A DNA stretch of 51,407 nt from Cumulibacter sp047975195 (GTDB lineage: Bacteria; Actinomycetota; Actinomycetes; Mycobacteriales; Antricoccaceae), in assembly GCA_047975195.1 (NCBI GenBank), contig JBKEDB010000150.1, positions 1-51,407 on the forward strand. Reading direction: 5' to 3'. Position numbers and translations under genes: made by a program. How positions within the stretch are numbered: the stretch's first letter is position 1; each line of letters begins with the position of its first letter. The notes below the pieces were generated by a model, which did no database searches, was not told the DNA's origin, and saw only the letters and a list, made by a program, of their open reading frames with translations. Below, piece after piece: positions 8,003-16,906 of this stretch.

Positions 8003-8794
8003 CTAAACGATGTTGATCTTGTCGAGTACGGCGCTCACTCGTTCACGCGATCCAGTGATGTCGACCGCCGGACGCCAGGCGGTGCGCATGGTCGCCCAGC
8101 GGAGAAAATCCTCGGCCGAGGACGTGGCAACGTCTTCGGGCAGGCTGTCGGTCTCGGTCACGCCGAGCCCGTCGCCGTTTTTGTCGATTACGTATGAGCG
8201 CTGGGTCGCGCCGGTGAGTCGCAGTCCGATCGGCCCCTCCAGTGCGGGCGCCACCGTCGTGCTGCACATCTTCGGCAGACCGTCCAGCATCCAGTCCAAT
8301 GCCGGGTCGATCGCTTCGGCCGTGCTCACCTGTGCGGCCGGCAACGGCCCGAACGGCTGCATCAGGTCGCAGGTGAGATGGACGAGGTGGTCGAACGCGA
8401 CCGCATCGGTGAGTTGTGCCAGGCGGTAGGTACCGAGTTCAGCAAGTTGCAGGGTGGCCTCGCTCATCTCCGGGGCTTGTAGCGCCTCAAGCGCTACGAG
8501 GGCCCCGGCGGCCTGCTGCGTGTAGTAGTCGAGCACCTCTTGCGGGCTCCAATCAGCGCGCTCGCGAACGGACGCATCGTTGAGCCGCTCGGCTGTTCCG
8601 TCGTGATCGGTCGGCCCCTTCAAGTTCGGGTCGGTCATGGTATTGAAGAAGTAGCCCATGTGTGTGGCGACGTCTTGTACGCGCCAGCCGTGGCAGGCGC
8701 TGTCCGCCGCCCACTGCTGATCGGTAAGGCCTTCGAACAATGCGGTCGCATCAGCGACCAGGAGTTGTGCGGCGGTGAGTCCTTGCGATGACAC
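8003..8794 (-). CDS. Maleylpyruvate isomerase family mycothiol-dependent enzyme
   Basis: This is a DinB-fold, MDMPI-type protein of 263 residues. The N-terminal four-helix domain carries the expected metal ligands: His45 (VATHMG) and Asp135/His139 (AFDHLVHL), where the characterised enzyme has a Glu-xxx-His pair. The C-terminal domain (about 165-263) has the usual beta-rich form ending AWRPAVDITGSRERVSAVL. Family members use mycothiol as cofactor or leaving group in isomerisation or detoxification, so the host probably makes mycothiol. GTG 8794 is preceded by GAAGGAG. It is first or second gene of a unit with the SDR. True maleylpyruvate isomerase activity is not implied; no gentisate genes are near. 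Confidence 0.8.
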   Translation of the reverse strand: MSSQGLTAAQLLVADATALFEGLTDQQWAADSACHGWRVQDVATHMGYFFNTMTDPNLKGPTDHDGTAERLNDASVRERADWSPQEVLDYYTQQAAGALVALEALQAPEMSEATLQLAELGTYRLAQLTDAVAFDHLVHLTCDLMQPFGPLPAAQVSTAEAIDPALDWMLDGLPKMCSTTVAPALEGPIGLRLTGATQRSYVIDKNGDGLGVTETDSLPEDVATSSAEDFLRWATMRTAWRPAVDITGSRERVSAVLDKINIV

Positions 8795-8890
8795 GTGCTC
8801 TCCTTCGTTGTGGGTCTCGTTGATTCGCGGGGCAGTGGGTAACGCTAATCGGCGATAGCGTCACCCACTACCCCGCAGAACCGGCCAATG

Positions 8891-10540
8891 TCAGGTGATG
8901 TGGCGTGACGCGGCACGTCCGGCCACCCTCCCGCTGAAGATGCAGCCGCCGAGGAAGCTGCCCTCCAACGCCCGGTTGCCGTGTACGCCGCCACCGCCGA
9001 ATCCGGCGACCTCGCCGGCGGCGTACAACCCGTCGAAGGCGGAGCCGTCCTCCCGCATTACCTGCGAATCGAGGTTGGTTTCCAGCCCGCCGAGGGTCTT
9101 TCGGGTCAGGATGTGCAGCCGTACCGCGATCAGCGGCCCGGCTTTCGGATCCAGCAATTTATGAGGCGATGCGACGCGGGCAAGTCTGTCGCCGCGGTAG
9201 GCGCGGGCCGAGCGCAACGCAGCGATCTGCAGGTCCTTGGTGAACGCGTTGTCGACCTCGCGGTCGCGCGCGAAGATTTCTTGCCGGACGCGCGCGGCAT
9301 CGAGTAGCTCCCCGCCAGGTAGCTTGCGCATTCTCGCCAGCAGATCGTCGAGGTCATCAGCGACCACGAAATCCTCGCCGTGTTGCTTGAACGCCTCGAC
9401 CGGCCCCGGGGCGCCCGGCCGTACGCGGCTGAGCGTGAGCTTGATGTCCTTACCGGTGAGATCGGGGTTCTTCTCCGATCCCGACAGCGCGAACTCTTTC
9501 TCGATGATCTTTTGCGACAGGATGAACCAGGAGTGGTCGTGGCCGGTGCCGCGCAGGTGTTTCAAGGTGCCGAGCGTGTCGAATCCGGGAAACAACGGTA
9601 CCGGGAGCCGGTTACCCAATGCATCGAACCACATCGACGATGGACCAGGGAGGATCCGTATCCCGTGGTTGTCCCACTTCGGCTCCCAGTCCTTGATTCC
9701 TTCGACGTAGTGCCACATCCGGTCGGCATTGATGAGGTGCGCGCCTTGTGCGGCAGCTCGTTCGCGCAGTAGCCCGTCGACGTGTGCGGGCACGCCGGCA
9801 ACCATGTCCGACGGCGGCGAGCCAAGCGACGGTGGCCAGTACGAGCGGACCAATTCCGGGTTGCCGCCGATCCCGCCGCTAGTCACGATCACCGCCTGCG
9901 CGCGTACGTCGAACTCGCCGGTCGCGACACGATTTGATGCCACGCCCCGTGCGGCCGAGTCCTCTGCCAGTACTGTGCCGCGTACGCCGACCGCGGCAGC
10001 GTCATCGATGATCAACTCGTCAACTTGATGGCGGTACCGAATCTCGGCACGCCCGTTATCGACAGCAGTCAATACGCGTCGGATGAATGGTCCGACGACT
10101 CCCGGACCGGTGCCCCACGTGATGTGAAAGCGAGGCACCGAGTTGCCGTGTCCGATCGCGCCGTACCCGCCACGTTCAGCCCAGCCGACGATGGGGAACC
10201 AGCGCAGCCCCTGCTCGTGGAGCCAGGAACGCTTCTCGCCGGCCGCGAAGTCGACGTACGCCTCGGCCCACTGCCTGGGCCAGTAGTCCTCCTCGCGGTC
10301 GAACGCGGCGGTGCCCATCCAGTCCTGCAGGGCGAGTTCGCGTGAATCCTTGATTCCCATTCGGCGTTGTTCGGGGGAATTGACCAGGAACAGCCCACCG
10401 AATGACCAATGCGCCTGCGCGCCTAGATTCTGCGCGTTTTCCTGCTCGAGAATGATGACCCGGCGGCCTGCGTCCACCAGTTCGGCCGCCGCGACGAGCC
10501 CGGCTAGTCCAGCACCTACGACGATCACGTCCGTATCCAT
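8891..10540 (-). CDS. FAD-binding dehydrogenase (fumarate reductase/ketosteroid dehydrogenase-like)
   Basis: This 549-residue flavoprotein opens with an FAD Rossmann motif (VIVVGAGLAGLVAAAELVDA) and the Glu that binds ribose (VIILEQE). Its block SFGGLFLVNSPEQRRMGI is typical of the Rv0785-type FAD-binding dehydrogenase group. The C-terminal FAD-closing motif is DGLYAAGEVAGFGGGG. It probably oxidises or reduces a C-C bond in a cyclic or unsaturated substrate, which is unknown. The start is 34 bp from the divergent hydrolase at 10575. CACGAT, six bases, ATG suggests a leaderless promoter. The mycothiol enzyme and SDR lie downstream on the same strand (96-bp gap). Confidence 0.87.
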   Translation of the reverse strand: MDTDVIVVGAGLAGLVAAAELVDAGRRVIILEQENAQNLGAQAHWSFGGLFLVNSPEQRRMGIKDSRELALQDWMGTAAFDREEDYWPRQWAEAYVDFAAGEKRSWLHEQGLRWFPIVGWAERGGYGAIGHGNSVPRFHITWGTGPGVVGPFIRRVLTAVDNGRAEIRYRHQVDELIIDDAAAVGVRGTVLAEDSAARGVASNRVATGEFDVRAQAVIVTSGGIGGNPELVRSYWPPSLGSPPSDMVAGVPAHVDGLLRERAAAQGAHLINADRMWHYVEGIKDWEPKWDNHGIRILPGPSSMWFDALGNRLPVPLFPGFDTLGTLKHLRGTGHDHSWFILSQKIIEKEFALSGSEKNPDLTGKDIKLTLSRVRPGAPGPVEAFKQHGEDFVVADDLDDLLARMRKLPGGELLDAARVRQEIFARDREVDNAFTKDLQIAALRSARAYRGDRLARVASPHKLLDPKAGPLIAVRLHILTRKTLGGLETNLDSQVMREDGSAFDGLYAAGEVAGFGGGGVHGNRALEGSFLGGCIFSGRVAGRAASRHIT

Positions 10541-10563
10541 CTGTTAATCGTGTCACGGAAGGC

Positions 10564-10569
10564 TAGGGT
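10564..10569 (+). promoter_or_regulatory. -10 box of a leaderless promoter (alpha/beta hydrolase)
   Basis: TAGGGT with a five-base gap to ATG 10575, inside a 34-bp divergent intergenic space shared with the FAD dehydrogenase promoter. The two promoters must overlap, so the genes may be regulated jointly. Confidence 0.5.
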
Positions 10570-10574
10570 CAGTC

Positions 10575-11321
10575 ATGCTCAACTTTCAACGGACCGGTTC
10601 GGGACCCGCTCTCGTTCTCATCCATGGACTGCTGGGATCGCATGACATCTTCGGCCGCGTCGTTCCGTTGCTCGCAGCGGAGTACGACGTCATCGCGATC
10701 GACTTACCCGGCCACGGTGGTAGCCCGGTGCCAGCAGAGCCCTACACGATGCGCGCCGCCGCGGCTGAGGTTGTTGACACCCTGGAGCAGTTGGGCGTAC
10801 ACAAGCCGATCATCGTCGGTCACTCGTGGGGTGGATACGTGCTCGCCGAGATCATCGCGAGTTACCCGGGCGCATTGTCGGCGGCAGCGATCATCTTCTC
10901 TCAGCCCTATGCCGATCCGCCCGAGAAACAGGCCCAGCGCGCGGCGGCGATAGAGCGATTCGAGAACGAGCCCTGGGAGGTTGTCGTCCGCGACATCTTC
11001 CCCGTCTACGTTGCCGATTATGACCCGCCGGAGATCTTCGAAGAAGCGGTCGAGATCACCAAGCAGACGACTGTCGAGGGCGCCCGATTCGCATTGACGA
11101 CCATCAGGGATCGCGTTGATCGCGCCCCGGCGATTGCTGATACCCCGCAGATCCCGGTGCTGTTCCTCAGTGGCACGGACGACGGCGCGATGCCGTCAAT
11201 CACGCTGCAGGCACCGCATGTGCGGCATTCGGAAGTACTTTCCGGGCACATGGGGCCGATGAGCGCACCCGACGAGGTGGTCGCCGAATTGAAAGTGTGG
11301 ATCGCCTCGCTCGCGGACTAG
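10575..11321 (+). CDS. Alpha/beta fold hydrolase
   Basis: This 248-residue hydrolase has the oxyanion-hole motif LIHGLLGS (15-22), the nucleophile elbow GHSWGG with Ser84, a late Asp in LSGTDDGAMP and the catalytic His in LSGHMGPM. The cap region (FSQPYADPPEKQAQRAAAI) is short. The fold covers esterases, C-C hydrolases and haloperoxidase-like enzymes; the substrate is not predictable. It is divergent to the FAD dehydrogenase, which favours a shared pathway. No partner lies downstream; the next gene converges on it. Confidence 0.88.
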   Translation: MLNFQRTGSGPALVLIHGLLGSHDIFGRVVPLLAAEYDVIAIDLPGHGGSPVPAEPYTMRAAAAEVVDTLEQLGVHKPIIVGHSWGGYVLAEIIASYPGALSAAAIIFSQPYADPPEKQAQRAAAIERFENEPWEVVVRDIFPVYVADYDPPEIFEEAVEITKQTTVEGARFALTTIRDRVDRAPAIADTPQIPVLFLSGTDDGAMPSITLQAPHVRHSEVLSGHMGPMSAPDEVVAELKVWIASLAD

Positions 11322-11538
11322 TAGCGGTGCCGTTGTGCGCGCCGTGGCGTGTAGTCACGGACAAGCGCGGCTTGCGTCGTCTCCGCTGCGCTCGTGCGTC
11401 GCTCCGGTCGACGACCGATCGTGGAACTTGTCCGGTCGTCTACGGAGTGAGCCCCTGTGGCGAGCGAGCGGAGGTGACGGTGGGTGTCGTGAGTGGCCGC
11501 CTGACGATGCCGACATCACCCAAGCGCCGCCGGCGTGA

Positions 11539-12390
11539 CTACGCGGAAGCCAGTTCGGCGTCCGCTAGTGCCTCGCGCAGCGAGATGCGTTCGTCTCGCG
11601 AGAGGGATGCGCCGGCCAGGGTCGGCGCCGAGCCGACCAATAGGCGGGTGTAGGGGTGTTCCGGTGCGGTCACCACTTGCGCCGTTGGCCCGGACTCAAC
11701 GACTCGACCTCGGTAAAGCACGACCGTCCGATCGGTCACGCCGGCGACAGATCCAAGATCGTGCGAGATGTAGAGCATTCCGATACCGCCTTCGCGCAAA
11801 GTGAGCAGACTGTCGAGGATGCGTACCCGATTCGCGGCGTCCAGTGCGCTGACAGGCTCGTCCAGGATCAGCAGGTCGGGTTCGGTGATCAATGCCCGCG
11901 CGATCGCGGCGCGCTGACGCTGTCCACCGGACAACTCGCTCGGGTAGCGATCGAGCAGGTCCTCCGCCAGTTGCGCTTTGGCGGCATACTCGCGGACTCT
12001 CGAGGTGACCTCGTGCTTGTCCAGGTCGCCGCGGATCAAGACCGGTTCGGCAATCGAATCGCCGATCAGCAGGTCGCCGTTGAGGCTGCGCAACGGATCC
12101 TGAAAGACGTACTGGATCGTTCCGGTGCGGCGCAATGCCTGCCGCTGCGCGCGACCGTAGGTGCTCACCGGTTGACCGTCGAGGCGAATCTGTCCGCCCG
12201 ATGGGTTGACGAGCCCAAGGATGGCCCGCGCGACGGTCGACTTTCCGGAGCCGCTTTCGCCGATCAGACCGACGATCTCACCACGGCACACCTCGAGGTT
12301 GACGTCATGAACGACCTGCGTCATCGAGCGGCCGCGACCATAGTGGACGTCGATACCCTCCACGCTCAGCAGCGGTTGGGGTTCATACAC
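11539..12390 (-). CDS. Peptide/nickel-type ABC importer ATPase (DppF/OppF-like)
   Basis: This 283-residue ATPase has Walker A GLIGESGSGKST, signature LSGGQRQRAAIARALI, Walker B LLILDEPVSALD and H-loop ISHDLG. The OppF-type C-terminus (PTAQVVTAPEHPYTRLLVGS) is the family's iron-sulfur/oligopeptide extension without the usual Cys cluster. GTG 12390 is chosen because AGGAGG precedes it and the start overlaps the end of the preceding ATPase gene. It is the last gene of the five-gene importer (order: binding protein, permease, permease, ATPase, ATPase), all on the minus strand with overlapping junctions. Substrate class unknown; peptide, nickel or opine-like solutes are all possible. Confidence 0.92.
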   Translation of the reverse strand: MYEPQPLLSVEGIDVHYGRGRSMTQVVHDVNLEVCRGEIVGLIGESGSGKSTVARAILGLVNPSGGQIRLDGQPVSTYGRAQRQALRRTGTIQYVFQDPLRSLNGDLLIGDSIAEPVLIRGDLDKHEVTSRVREYAAKAQLAEDLLDRYPSELSGGQRQRAAIARALITEPDLLILDEPVSALDAANRVRILDSLLTLREGGIGMLYISHDLGSVAGVTDRTVVLYRGRVVESGPTAQVVTAPEHPYTRLLVGSAPTLAGASLSRDERISLREALADAELASA

Positions 12391-13216
12391 GGGTGACCTC
12401 CTGCGGAGTGTGGATGTTGATGAAGTGATCGAGCCCGTAGCGTTGGTGCTCGGACACGAGCAGTTGCGTGTATTCATGCTGCGGGTCATGTAGGACACGG
12501 TCAGCCGGCCCTCGCTCAACGATCTCGCCACCGCGCATGACCGCCACCTCATGGCATAGCTGCGCGACGACCGTGAGGTCGTGCGAGATGACGACGAGGG
12601 TGAGGCCTTCGCTGCGTTGTAGATCGGCGAGCAGGTCGAGAATTTCAGCTTGGACCGTGACGTCGAGCGCGGTGGTTGCCTCATCTGCGATGAGGATTTC
12701 GGGGCCCAGCGAGATGGCTGCCGCGATCATCACGCGCTGCAGCATGCCGCCGGAGAGTTCGTGGCTGTATTGCCCGAAGACGAGCTCTGGATCGCGTAGG
12801 TTAACCGCTTCGAAGAGACGGATCGTCTCGGCCTTAACCTCGGCCCGGGACATGCCCGTCTTCACTCTTAGCGGTTCCGCGACCTGTTTGCCCAGCCGAA
12901 TCGACGGATTCAGATATGAGCCGGGGTCTTGGAACACCGCGCTGAGAACGGTGCCGCGGGTGTCGGTCCAGTCTTGGTTTCCGAAGGTATCGGTCGCACG
13001 CCCCAGCAGCGAAATCGTGCCGCCGGTAACCGCGAGCGGCTCCGGCAGGACGCCCAGCAGTGCGCGAATCGTGACGGTCTTGCCACTTCCGGATTCGCCG
13101 ACGATGCCGAGCACGTGGCCTCGGCGCACGGAGAAGTCCACGCCGCGGACCACCGGCGCGCCGGTCAGAGAATTGGCGACGTGCAAGTCACGGACTTCCA
13201 GGACGGGCTCAGACAT
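12383..13216 (-). CDS. Peptide/nickel-type ABC importer ATPase (DppD/OppD-like)
   Basis: The 277-residue first ATPase of the importer starts at ATG 13216 (MSEPVLEVRDLHVANSLTG). It has Walker A IVGESGSGKT, signature LSGGMLQRVMIAAAI, Walker B ILIADEATTALD and H-loop ISHDLTVV, ending with the OppD-like ADRVLHDPQHEYTQLLV. The start overlaps the last eight bases of the upstream permease gene and the end overlaps the next ATPase (GTGTATGA), so translational coupling is likely. It pairs with the DppF-like subunit to drive import. Confidence 0.93.
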   Translation of the reverse strand: MSEPVLEVRDLHVANSLTGAPVVRGVDFSVRRGHVLGIVGESGSGKTVTIRALLGVLPEPLAVTGGTISLLGRATDTFGNQDWTDTRGTVLSAVFQDPGSYLNPSIRLGKQVAEPLRVKTGMSRAEVKAETIRLFEAVNLRDPELVFGQYSHELSGGMLQRVMIAAAISLGPEILIADEATTALDVTVQAEILDLLADLQRSEGLTLVVISHDLTVVAQLCHEVAVMRGGEIVERGPADRVLHDPQHEYTQLLVSEHQRYGLDHFINIHTPQEVTRV

Positions 13217-14096
13217 GGACGATACCTTCCGATGTGGGTGAATCCGACGCCGACTTCCGCGCAGCTCGCGTGGCGAGCAGTTGACGACCGGACTCGCCGG
13301 TGACGTCACGTATCGCATCCGCCAATAGGTTGCACGCCAAGACCGAGAGAAGGATCAGTGTGATGGGTATGAAAGGGGCAAACGGTTGCGCGGCGATGAA
13401 CTGCAGGTCGGAGGCGAGTACACCGCCCCAGGTTGCCGTCGGCGGCATGACGCCGATTGACAGGAACGTGAGGCTCGCAATGACGGTGAGCCCCATTCCC
13501 ACGGTGGCGGCAAAGGAGATAGCGATCGGCGGCAGGACCTTGATGCGAATGTGCCGACGTACGACCCAGCCGGTGTTCGCGCCGGAAAGTACGGCGGCTT
13601 CTACGTACTGCGAATTGGCGGCACCGAGCGCGGCGGTCCGAGCGACGCGATAGAAGACCGGTGACAGCAAGATCCCGACGGCGAAAAGTGCCTGCACGAC
13701 GCCGTTGCCCAGTAGTGCGGTCATCGCGACGGCGAACACTAGGAATGGCAGCGCGATCAACGTGTCGATGACGCGCAGTGACGTCCATTCGAAGACTCTG
13801 CCGAGATACACCGAAAGTATGCCGGGAATGGCTCCGATGAGCAGGGCGAGTACGGCGACTAGCAGCGCACCACCGAGGCTGAGCGGCGCGCCGGCGAGCA
13901 AGCGGCTCAGCACATCGCGGCCTAGATAGTCAGTACCGAACCAGAAGTCGGCGGACGGTCCGGTGAGGTTCGAACCGACGGTCTCGTTCGGGTCGTACGG
14001 CGCGAGGAACGGTCCGCTCACGCCGATAACCGCGAGAAAGGCGAGCAGGCCGATGGCCCACCTGCCGCTGGGCAGCCGCAGAATGTTGCGCAGCAT
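13209..14096 (-). CDS. Peptide/nickel-type ABC importer permease (DppC-like)
   Basis: This 295-residue membrane protein has about six helices. The N-terminal helix AIGLLAFLAVIGVSGPFLAP is followed by the conserved FWFGTDYLGRDVLSRLLAGA of DppC proteins. The cytoplasmic coupling motif is YVEAAVLSGANTGWVVRRHI. The last helix gives FIPITLILLSVLACNLLADA. ATG 14096 overlaps the stop of the DppB-like gene (TAATG). It forms the transmembrane channel together with that partner. Confidence 0.93.
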   Translation of the reverse strand: MLRNILRLPSGRWAIGLLAFLAVIGVSGPFLAPYDPNETVGSNLTGPSADFWFGTDYLGRDVLSRLLAGAPLSLGGALLVAVLALLIGAIPGILSVYLGRVFEWTSLRVIDTLIALPFLVFAVAMTALLGNGVVQALFAVGILLSPVFYRVARTAALGAANSQYVEAAVLSGANTGWVVRRHIRIKVLPPIAISFAATVGMGLTVIASLTFLSIGVMPPTATWGGVLASDLQFIAAQPFAPFIPITLILLSVLACNLLADAIRDVTGESGRQLLATRAARKSASDSPTSEGIVHV

Positions 14097-15115
14097 TACA
14101 GGCCTCGATTCGAGGACGGGATCAGTCGGGCGAGGATCGCGTTCACCAGCATGTTGAACAGCACCACGAGGACGACGGCGATCACGAGGACGGCCTGCAC
14201 GGAGGGGACGTCGCCCTTGATTGCCGACTGCGCCGAAAACATGCCGTAGCCGGACATCTGGAAGATCGACTCGGTGACCACGGCACCCCCGAGCAGGTTG
14301 GGGAATTTCAAGCCCAGTACGGCCAATGCCGGTCCGACGCCGTTGCGCAGCGTATGTACGAAGAAGACGCGTCGCGGGCTGAGTCCGCGGACGGTCGCGC
14401 CGATGACGTAGTTCTCTTTGGCCGTGTTCAGCAGTCCTGCGCGTAACTGGCGGGCCATATCGGAGACCGTGTCGAGGCTGAGTGCGATCGCGGGGAGGAT
14501 CAGGTGGCTCAACCATGGCCAGGTGCCTTCGCTTAGCGGCACGTAACCCGCGGCGGGCAGCCAGTCCAGTTGTACCGCAACGATCGTGATGAGCGCGATG
14601 CCGACGATGAACGGTGGCATCACCGAGATGACCGAGGTAAAAACTGTGACGCAGCGGTCGAACCAGGACCCGTGAAAGTGCGCCGCCAGCGCCCCGAGCG
14701 CCGCGCCGACTACGACGCCGATGACGAGGGCGAGACCTGCAGCCGAGATGCTGATGATGGCGCGTTCGCCCAACAACTCACTGACGGGTGTATTGGTCGC
14801 CCAACTGTTGCCGAAATCGCCGGTGAGAACCCCGCCGAGCCAGTCGAAGTACTGCACGTACCACGGACGGTCTAGGCCGAACTCCGAGTTCATGGCTGCG
14901 ATGGCCTCGGGCGTGGCATTCTCGCCCAACTGCACGACCGCTGGGCTTCGCCCGCTCCAGATGCCCAGCATGAAGGTAAACAGTGAGCCGAGCACGAACA
15001 CCGGTAGAAACGCCAGCACCATCCGCCCCAGGCCCCTGGCGGCGCCGAGTGCGTACGCCCCGGCGGGCGCCGTCGAGCGGACGACGCCCGCCGTGTCGAT
15101 CGTGGCCGCTGTCAT
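14096..15115 (-). CDS. Peptide/nickel-type ABC importer permease (DppB-like)
   Basis: This 339-residue membrane subunit has an N-terminal helix (MVLAFLPVFVLGSLFTFMLG). The periplasmic segment holds the family block FGLDRPWYVQYFDWLGGVLT and GDFGNSW. The coupling motif is YVIGATVRGLSPRRVFFVHT; the C-terminal part contains NLLGGAVVTESIFQMSGYG. The ~35-residue N-terminal extension before the first helix is somewhat longer than usual. The start overlaps the binding-protein gene (ATGA), placing it second in the operon. It pairs with the DppC-like permease. Confidence 0.93.
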   Translation of the reverse strand: MTAATIDTAGVVRSTAPAGAYALGAARGLGRMVLAFLPVFVLGSLFTFMLGIWSGRSPAVVQLGENATPEAIAAMNSEFGLDRPWYVQYFDWLGGVLTGDFGNSWATNTPVSELLGERAIISISAAGLALVIGVVVGAALGALAAHFHGSWFDRCVTVFTSVISVMPPFIVGIALITIVAVQLDWLPAAGYVPLSEGTWPWLSHLILPAIALSLDTVSDMARQLRAGLLNTAKENYVIGATVRGLSPRRVFFVHTLRNGVGPALAVLGLKFPNLLGGAVVTESIFQMSGYGMFSAQSAIKGDVPSVQAVLVIAVVLVVLFNMLVNAILARLIPSSNRGL

Positions 15116-16680
15116 CCGAGGGTAATTCCGTTCCAGCGGAACGAACCGTCGATCTTGCCGAAGCTGGACACCTCGGATCCGGTCACCGTGACGTTCGGGG
15201 TGACATACAGGAAGATGCTGCCGCCGGTGGTTACCCCCGCGAGTGCCGCCGCCTGGAGGTTCGCGTCGTACGCCGGATCGTCCAGCGGAGTCTGCAAGAC
15301 CTTCTGCCGCGCCGCGGTGTACGACGGATCCTCGATCCCAGACAGATTCAGGATCCCGGTCTCGGCGAAGTGTTCGTCGAGTGACAGCAGCTTGTTGTCG
15401 CGACCGACGTAGCCATAGAGCGCTACCTGGTCCGTCTTGTTGTAGTAGCCCGGGTAGAACGCCGTGACGTCTTCGGAAATGAGATTGACCTCGAACCCTA
15501 CGGCTTCCAGCTGCTGCTGAAGCAGTTCTGCGGGCGCGTTGGCGGTGGGGAAGATGTGGACATCGAGGGAAAGGTCGTCCTCACCCGACGCGGCGAGCAA
15601 CTGTTTCGCCTTCTGCGGGTCGTACTCGTACTCGTCGTCAATAGCGGGATTGTAGGCCGGGTTGCTGTCCGGAACAGGGTTCGCGGACGCGGTGCCGAGT
15701 CCATAGGTCAAGAGATCGACGAATGCATCGCGGTCGATAGCGGCATTGAACGCCTCAACGACCTGAGGGTTGGTGAACGGAGCGAGTTGTTTGTTGACGT
15801 TCACGAACGTCTCGGTCCAGTTCGCGGCCGTATCGGCGACGACATTGAGGCCAGAGGACTCGGCGAGCTCAGCGTTCTGCGCGGACAGGCTCGGCACAAA
15901 GTTGAACTCGCCGGTCTGAAGGCCCGAGATCAGGGTCGCAGGGTCAGCGCCCAGGGTGACCGTTACTTCGTCGATGTAAATGTTCTCGGCATCCCAATAC
16001 CCATCCCATTTCTCCAGGGTCATGGACGCGCCTGGAACGATCTTGACGACCTTGAACGGCCCTGCACCGACGGGTTGGGTGGAGTTGAGGGCGTCCAGAT
16101 CGGCCTCAGCGGCTTCCTTGCTGGCAACCAGGGAGGAGCGGTTCGCCAGGATCATCGGAAAACCGAAATCGGTTTCCGTCAAGTCGATCTGCACGTGCGT
16201 CGGGTCGATCGCCGTCGCTTTCGCGATCTGCCTGTACGAGGACTTGATTGCGGAGTTTTCCTGGGACACGCCGCGGTTGAGGTGATACGCGACCGCTGCC
16301 GCGTCGAGCGCGGAGCCATCCTGGAAGGTCAGCCCGTCGCGCAGGGTGACGATGAGTTGGTCGCCGGTGTCATTGAATTCGTATTCAGTGGCCAGGGCGG
16401 GCTGCAACTCACCCTGATCGTCGAAGGTAAACAGCGGTTCGTAGACCAGCGACAGCATTTGGGTTGCTGACGTCGGACCGAGAACCACCGGGTCAAATGC
16501 CGGAACGTCGTTGATATTAGCGATCTTGAGCGTGTTATCGCCCGCGCTGTCATCGGCGGAGCCCGAGCCGCACGCGGTCAAGACTCCTGCCATCAACAGC
16601 GCGACCAGCCCGGGAGCGAAAGACCGGCGGGTTCGGCGCCGGGGCAACGCGGAGGCGATGCGGCGCGACTTCTTGCTCAT
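15112..16680 (-). CDS. ABC importer solute-binding lipoprotein (SBP family 5)
   Basis: This 522-residue exported lipoprotein starts at ATG 16680 (MSKKSRRIASALPRRRTRRS). It has a hydrophobic core and the lipobox LTAC (Cys about residue 36), then a Ser/Asp linker. The family-5 signature is seen in LVYEPLFTFDDQGELQPALA and LIVTLRDGLTFQDGSALDAA. It captures the substrate outside the membrane and delivers it to the permeases encoded downstream. An in-frame ATG at 16794 lies inside a palindrome and would bury the signal peptide, so it is rejected. The 32-bp palindrome at 16773-16804 sits about 90 bp upstream. Confidence 0.93.
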   Translation of the reverse strand: MSKKSRRIASALPRRRTRRSFAPGLVALLMAGVLTACGSGSADDSAGDNTLKIANINDVPAFDPVVLGPTSATQMLSLVYEPLFTFDDQGELQPALATEYEFNDTGDQLIVTLRDGLTFQDGSALDAAAVAYHLNRGVSQENSAIKSSYRQIAKATAIDPTHVQIDLTETDFGFPMILANRSSLVASKEAAEADLDALNSTQPVGAGPFKVVKIVPGASMTLEKWDGYWDAENIYIDEVTVTLGADPATLISGLQTGEFNFVPSLSAQNAELAESSGLNVVADTAANWTETFVNVNKQLAPFTNPQVVEAFNAAIDRDAFVDLLTYGLGTASANPVPDSNPAYNPAIDDEYEYDPQKAKQLLAASGEDDLSLDVHIFPTANAPAELLQQQLEAVGFEVNLISEDVTAFYPGYYNKTDQVALYGYVGRDNKLLSLDEHFAETGILNLSGIEDPSYTAARQKVLQTPLDDPAYDANLQAAALAGVTTGGSIFLYVTPNVTVTGSEVSSFGKIDGSFRWNGITLG

Positions 16681-16772
16681 GAGGGGTACAGCCTTTCCGG
16701 CGGCGATGCCGCGTTGGCGGGATGTGACCGTGCCGCCCGACGGCGCACGGGTGGATGACGATGCATCTCGAA

Positions 16773-16804
16773 AGCCCGTTAGATGAAAATTCATCTAACG
16801 GGCT
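16773..16804. promoter_or_regulatory. Perfect 15-bp inverted repeat between the LysR gene and the importer operon
   Basis: Left arm AGCCCGTTAGATGAA and right arm TTCATCTAACGGGCT are exact reverse complements separated by two bases. It lies about 100 bp after the regulator gene and about 90 bp before the binding-protein start. On the minus strand it is followed by TTT, so it may end regulator transcription; alternatively it is an operator for the importer. The near-absence of a loop favours a DNA-binding site or a structured element over a classic terminator. Confidence 0.6.
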
Positions 16805-16906
16805 ATAGCGTGCCGGGCGGACTAGGGAATGTCTAACGACAGTTCGTGACCCCACTCATCGCGAAGCGTGATGGGTGGATGTGCGGCCTCAGTCCGCGGT
16901 CGGGCC

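Noticed and set aside
11322..11538. CGGACAAG/CTTGTCCG inverted pair between the hydrolase and the importer ATPase
   Set aside because: Arms of eight bases are about 70 bases apart in low-complexity sequence; too loose to call a terminator.
16681..16794. Upstream ATG 16794 as start of the binding protein
   Set aside because: It would place the first codons inside the palindrome and push the signal peptide 38 residues inward; ATG 16680 gives a normal lipoprotein N-terminus.
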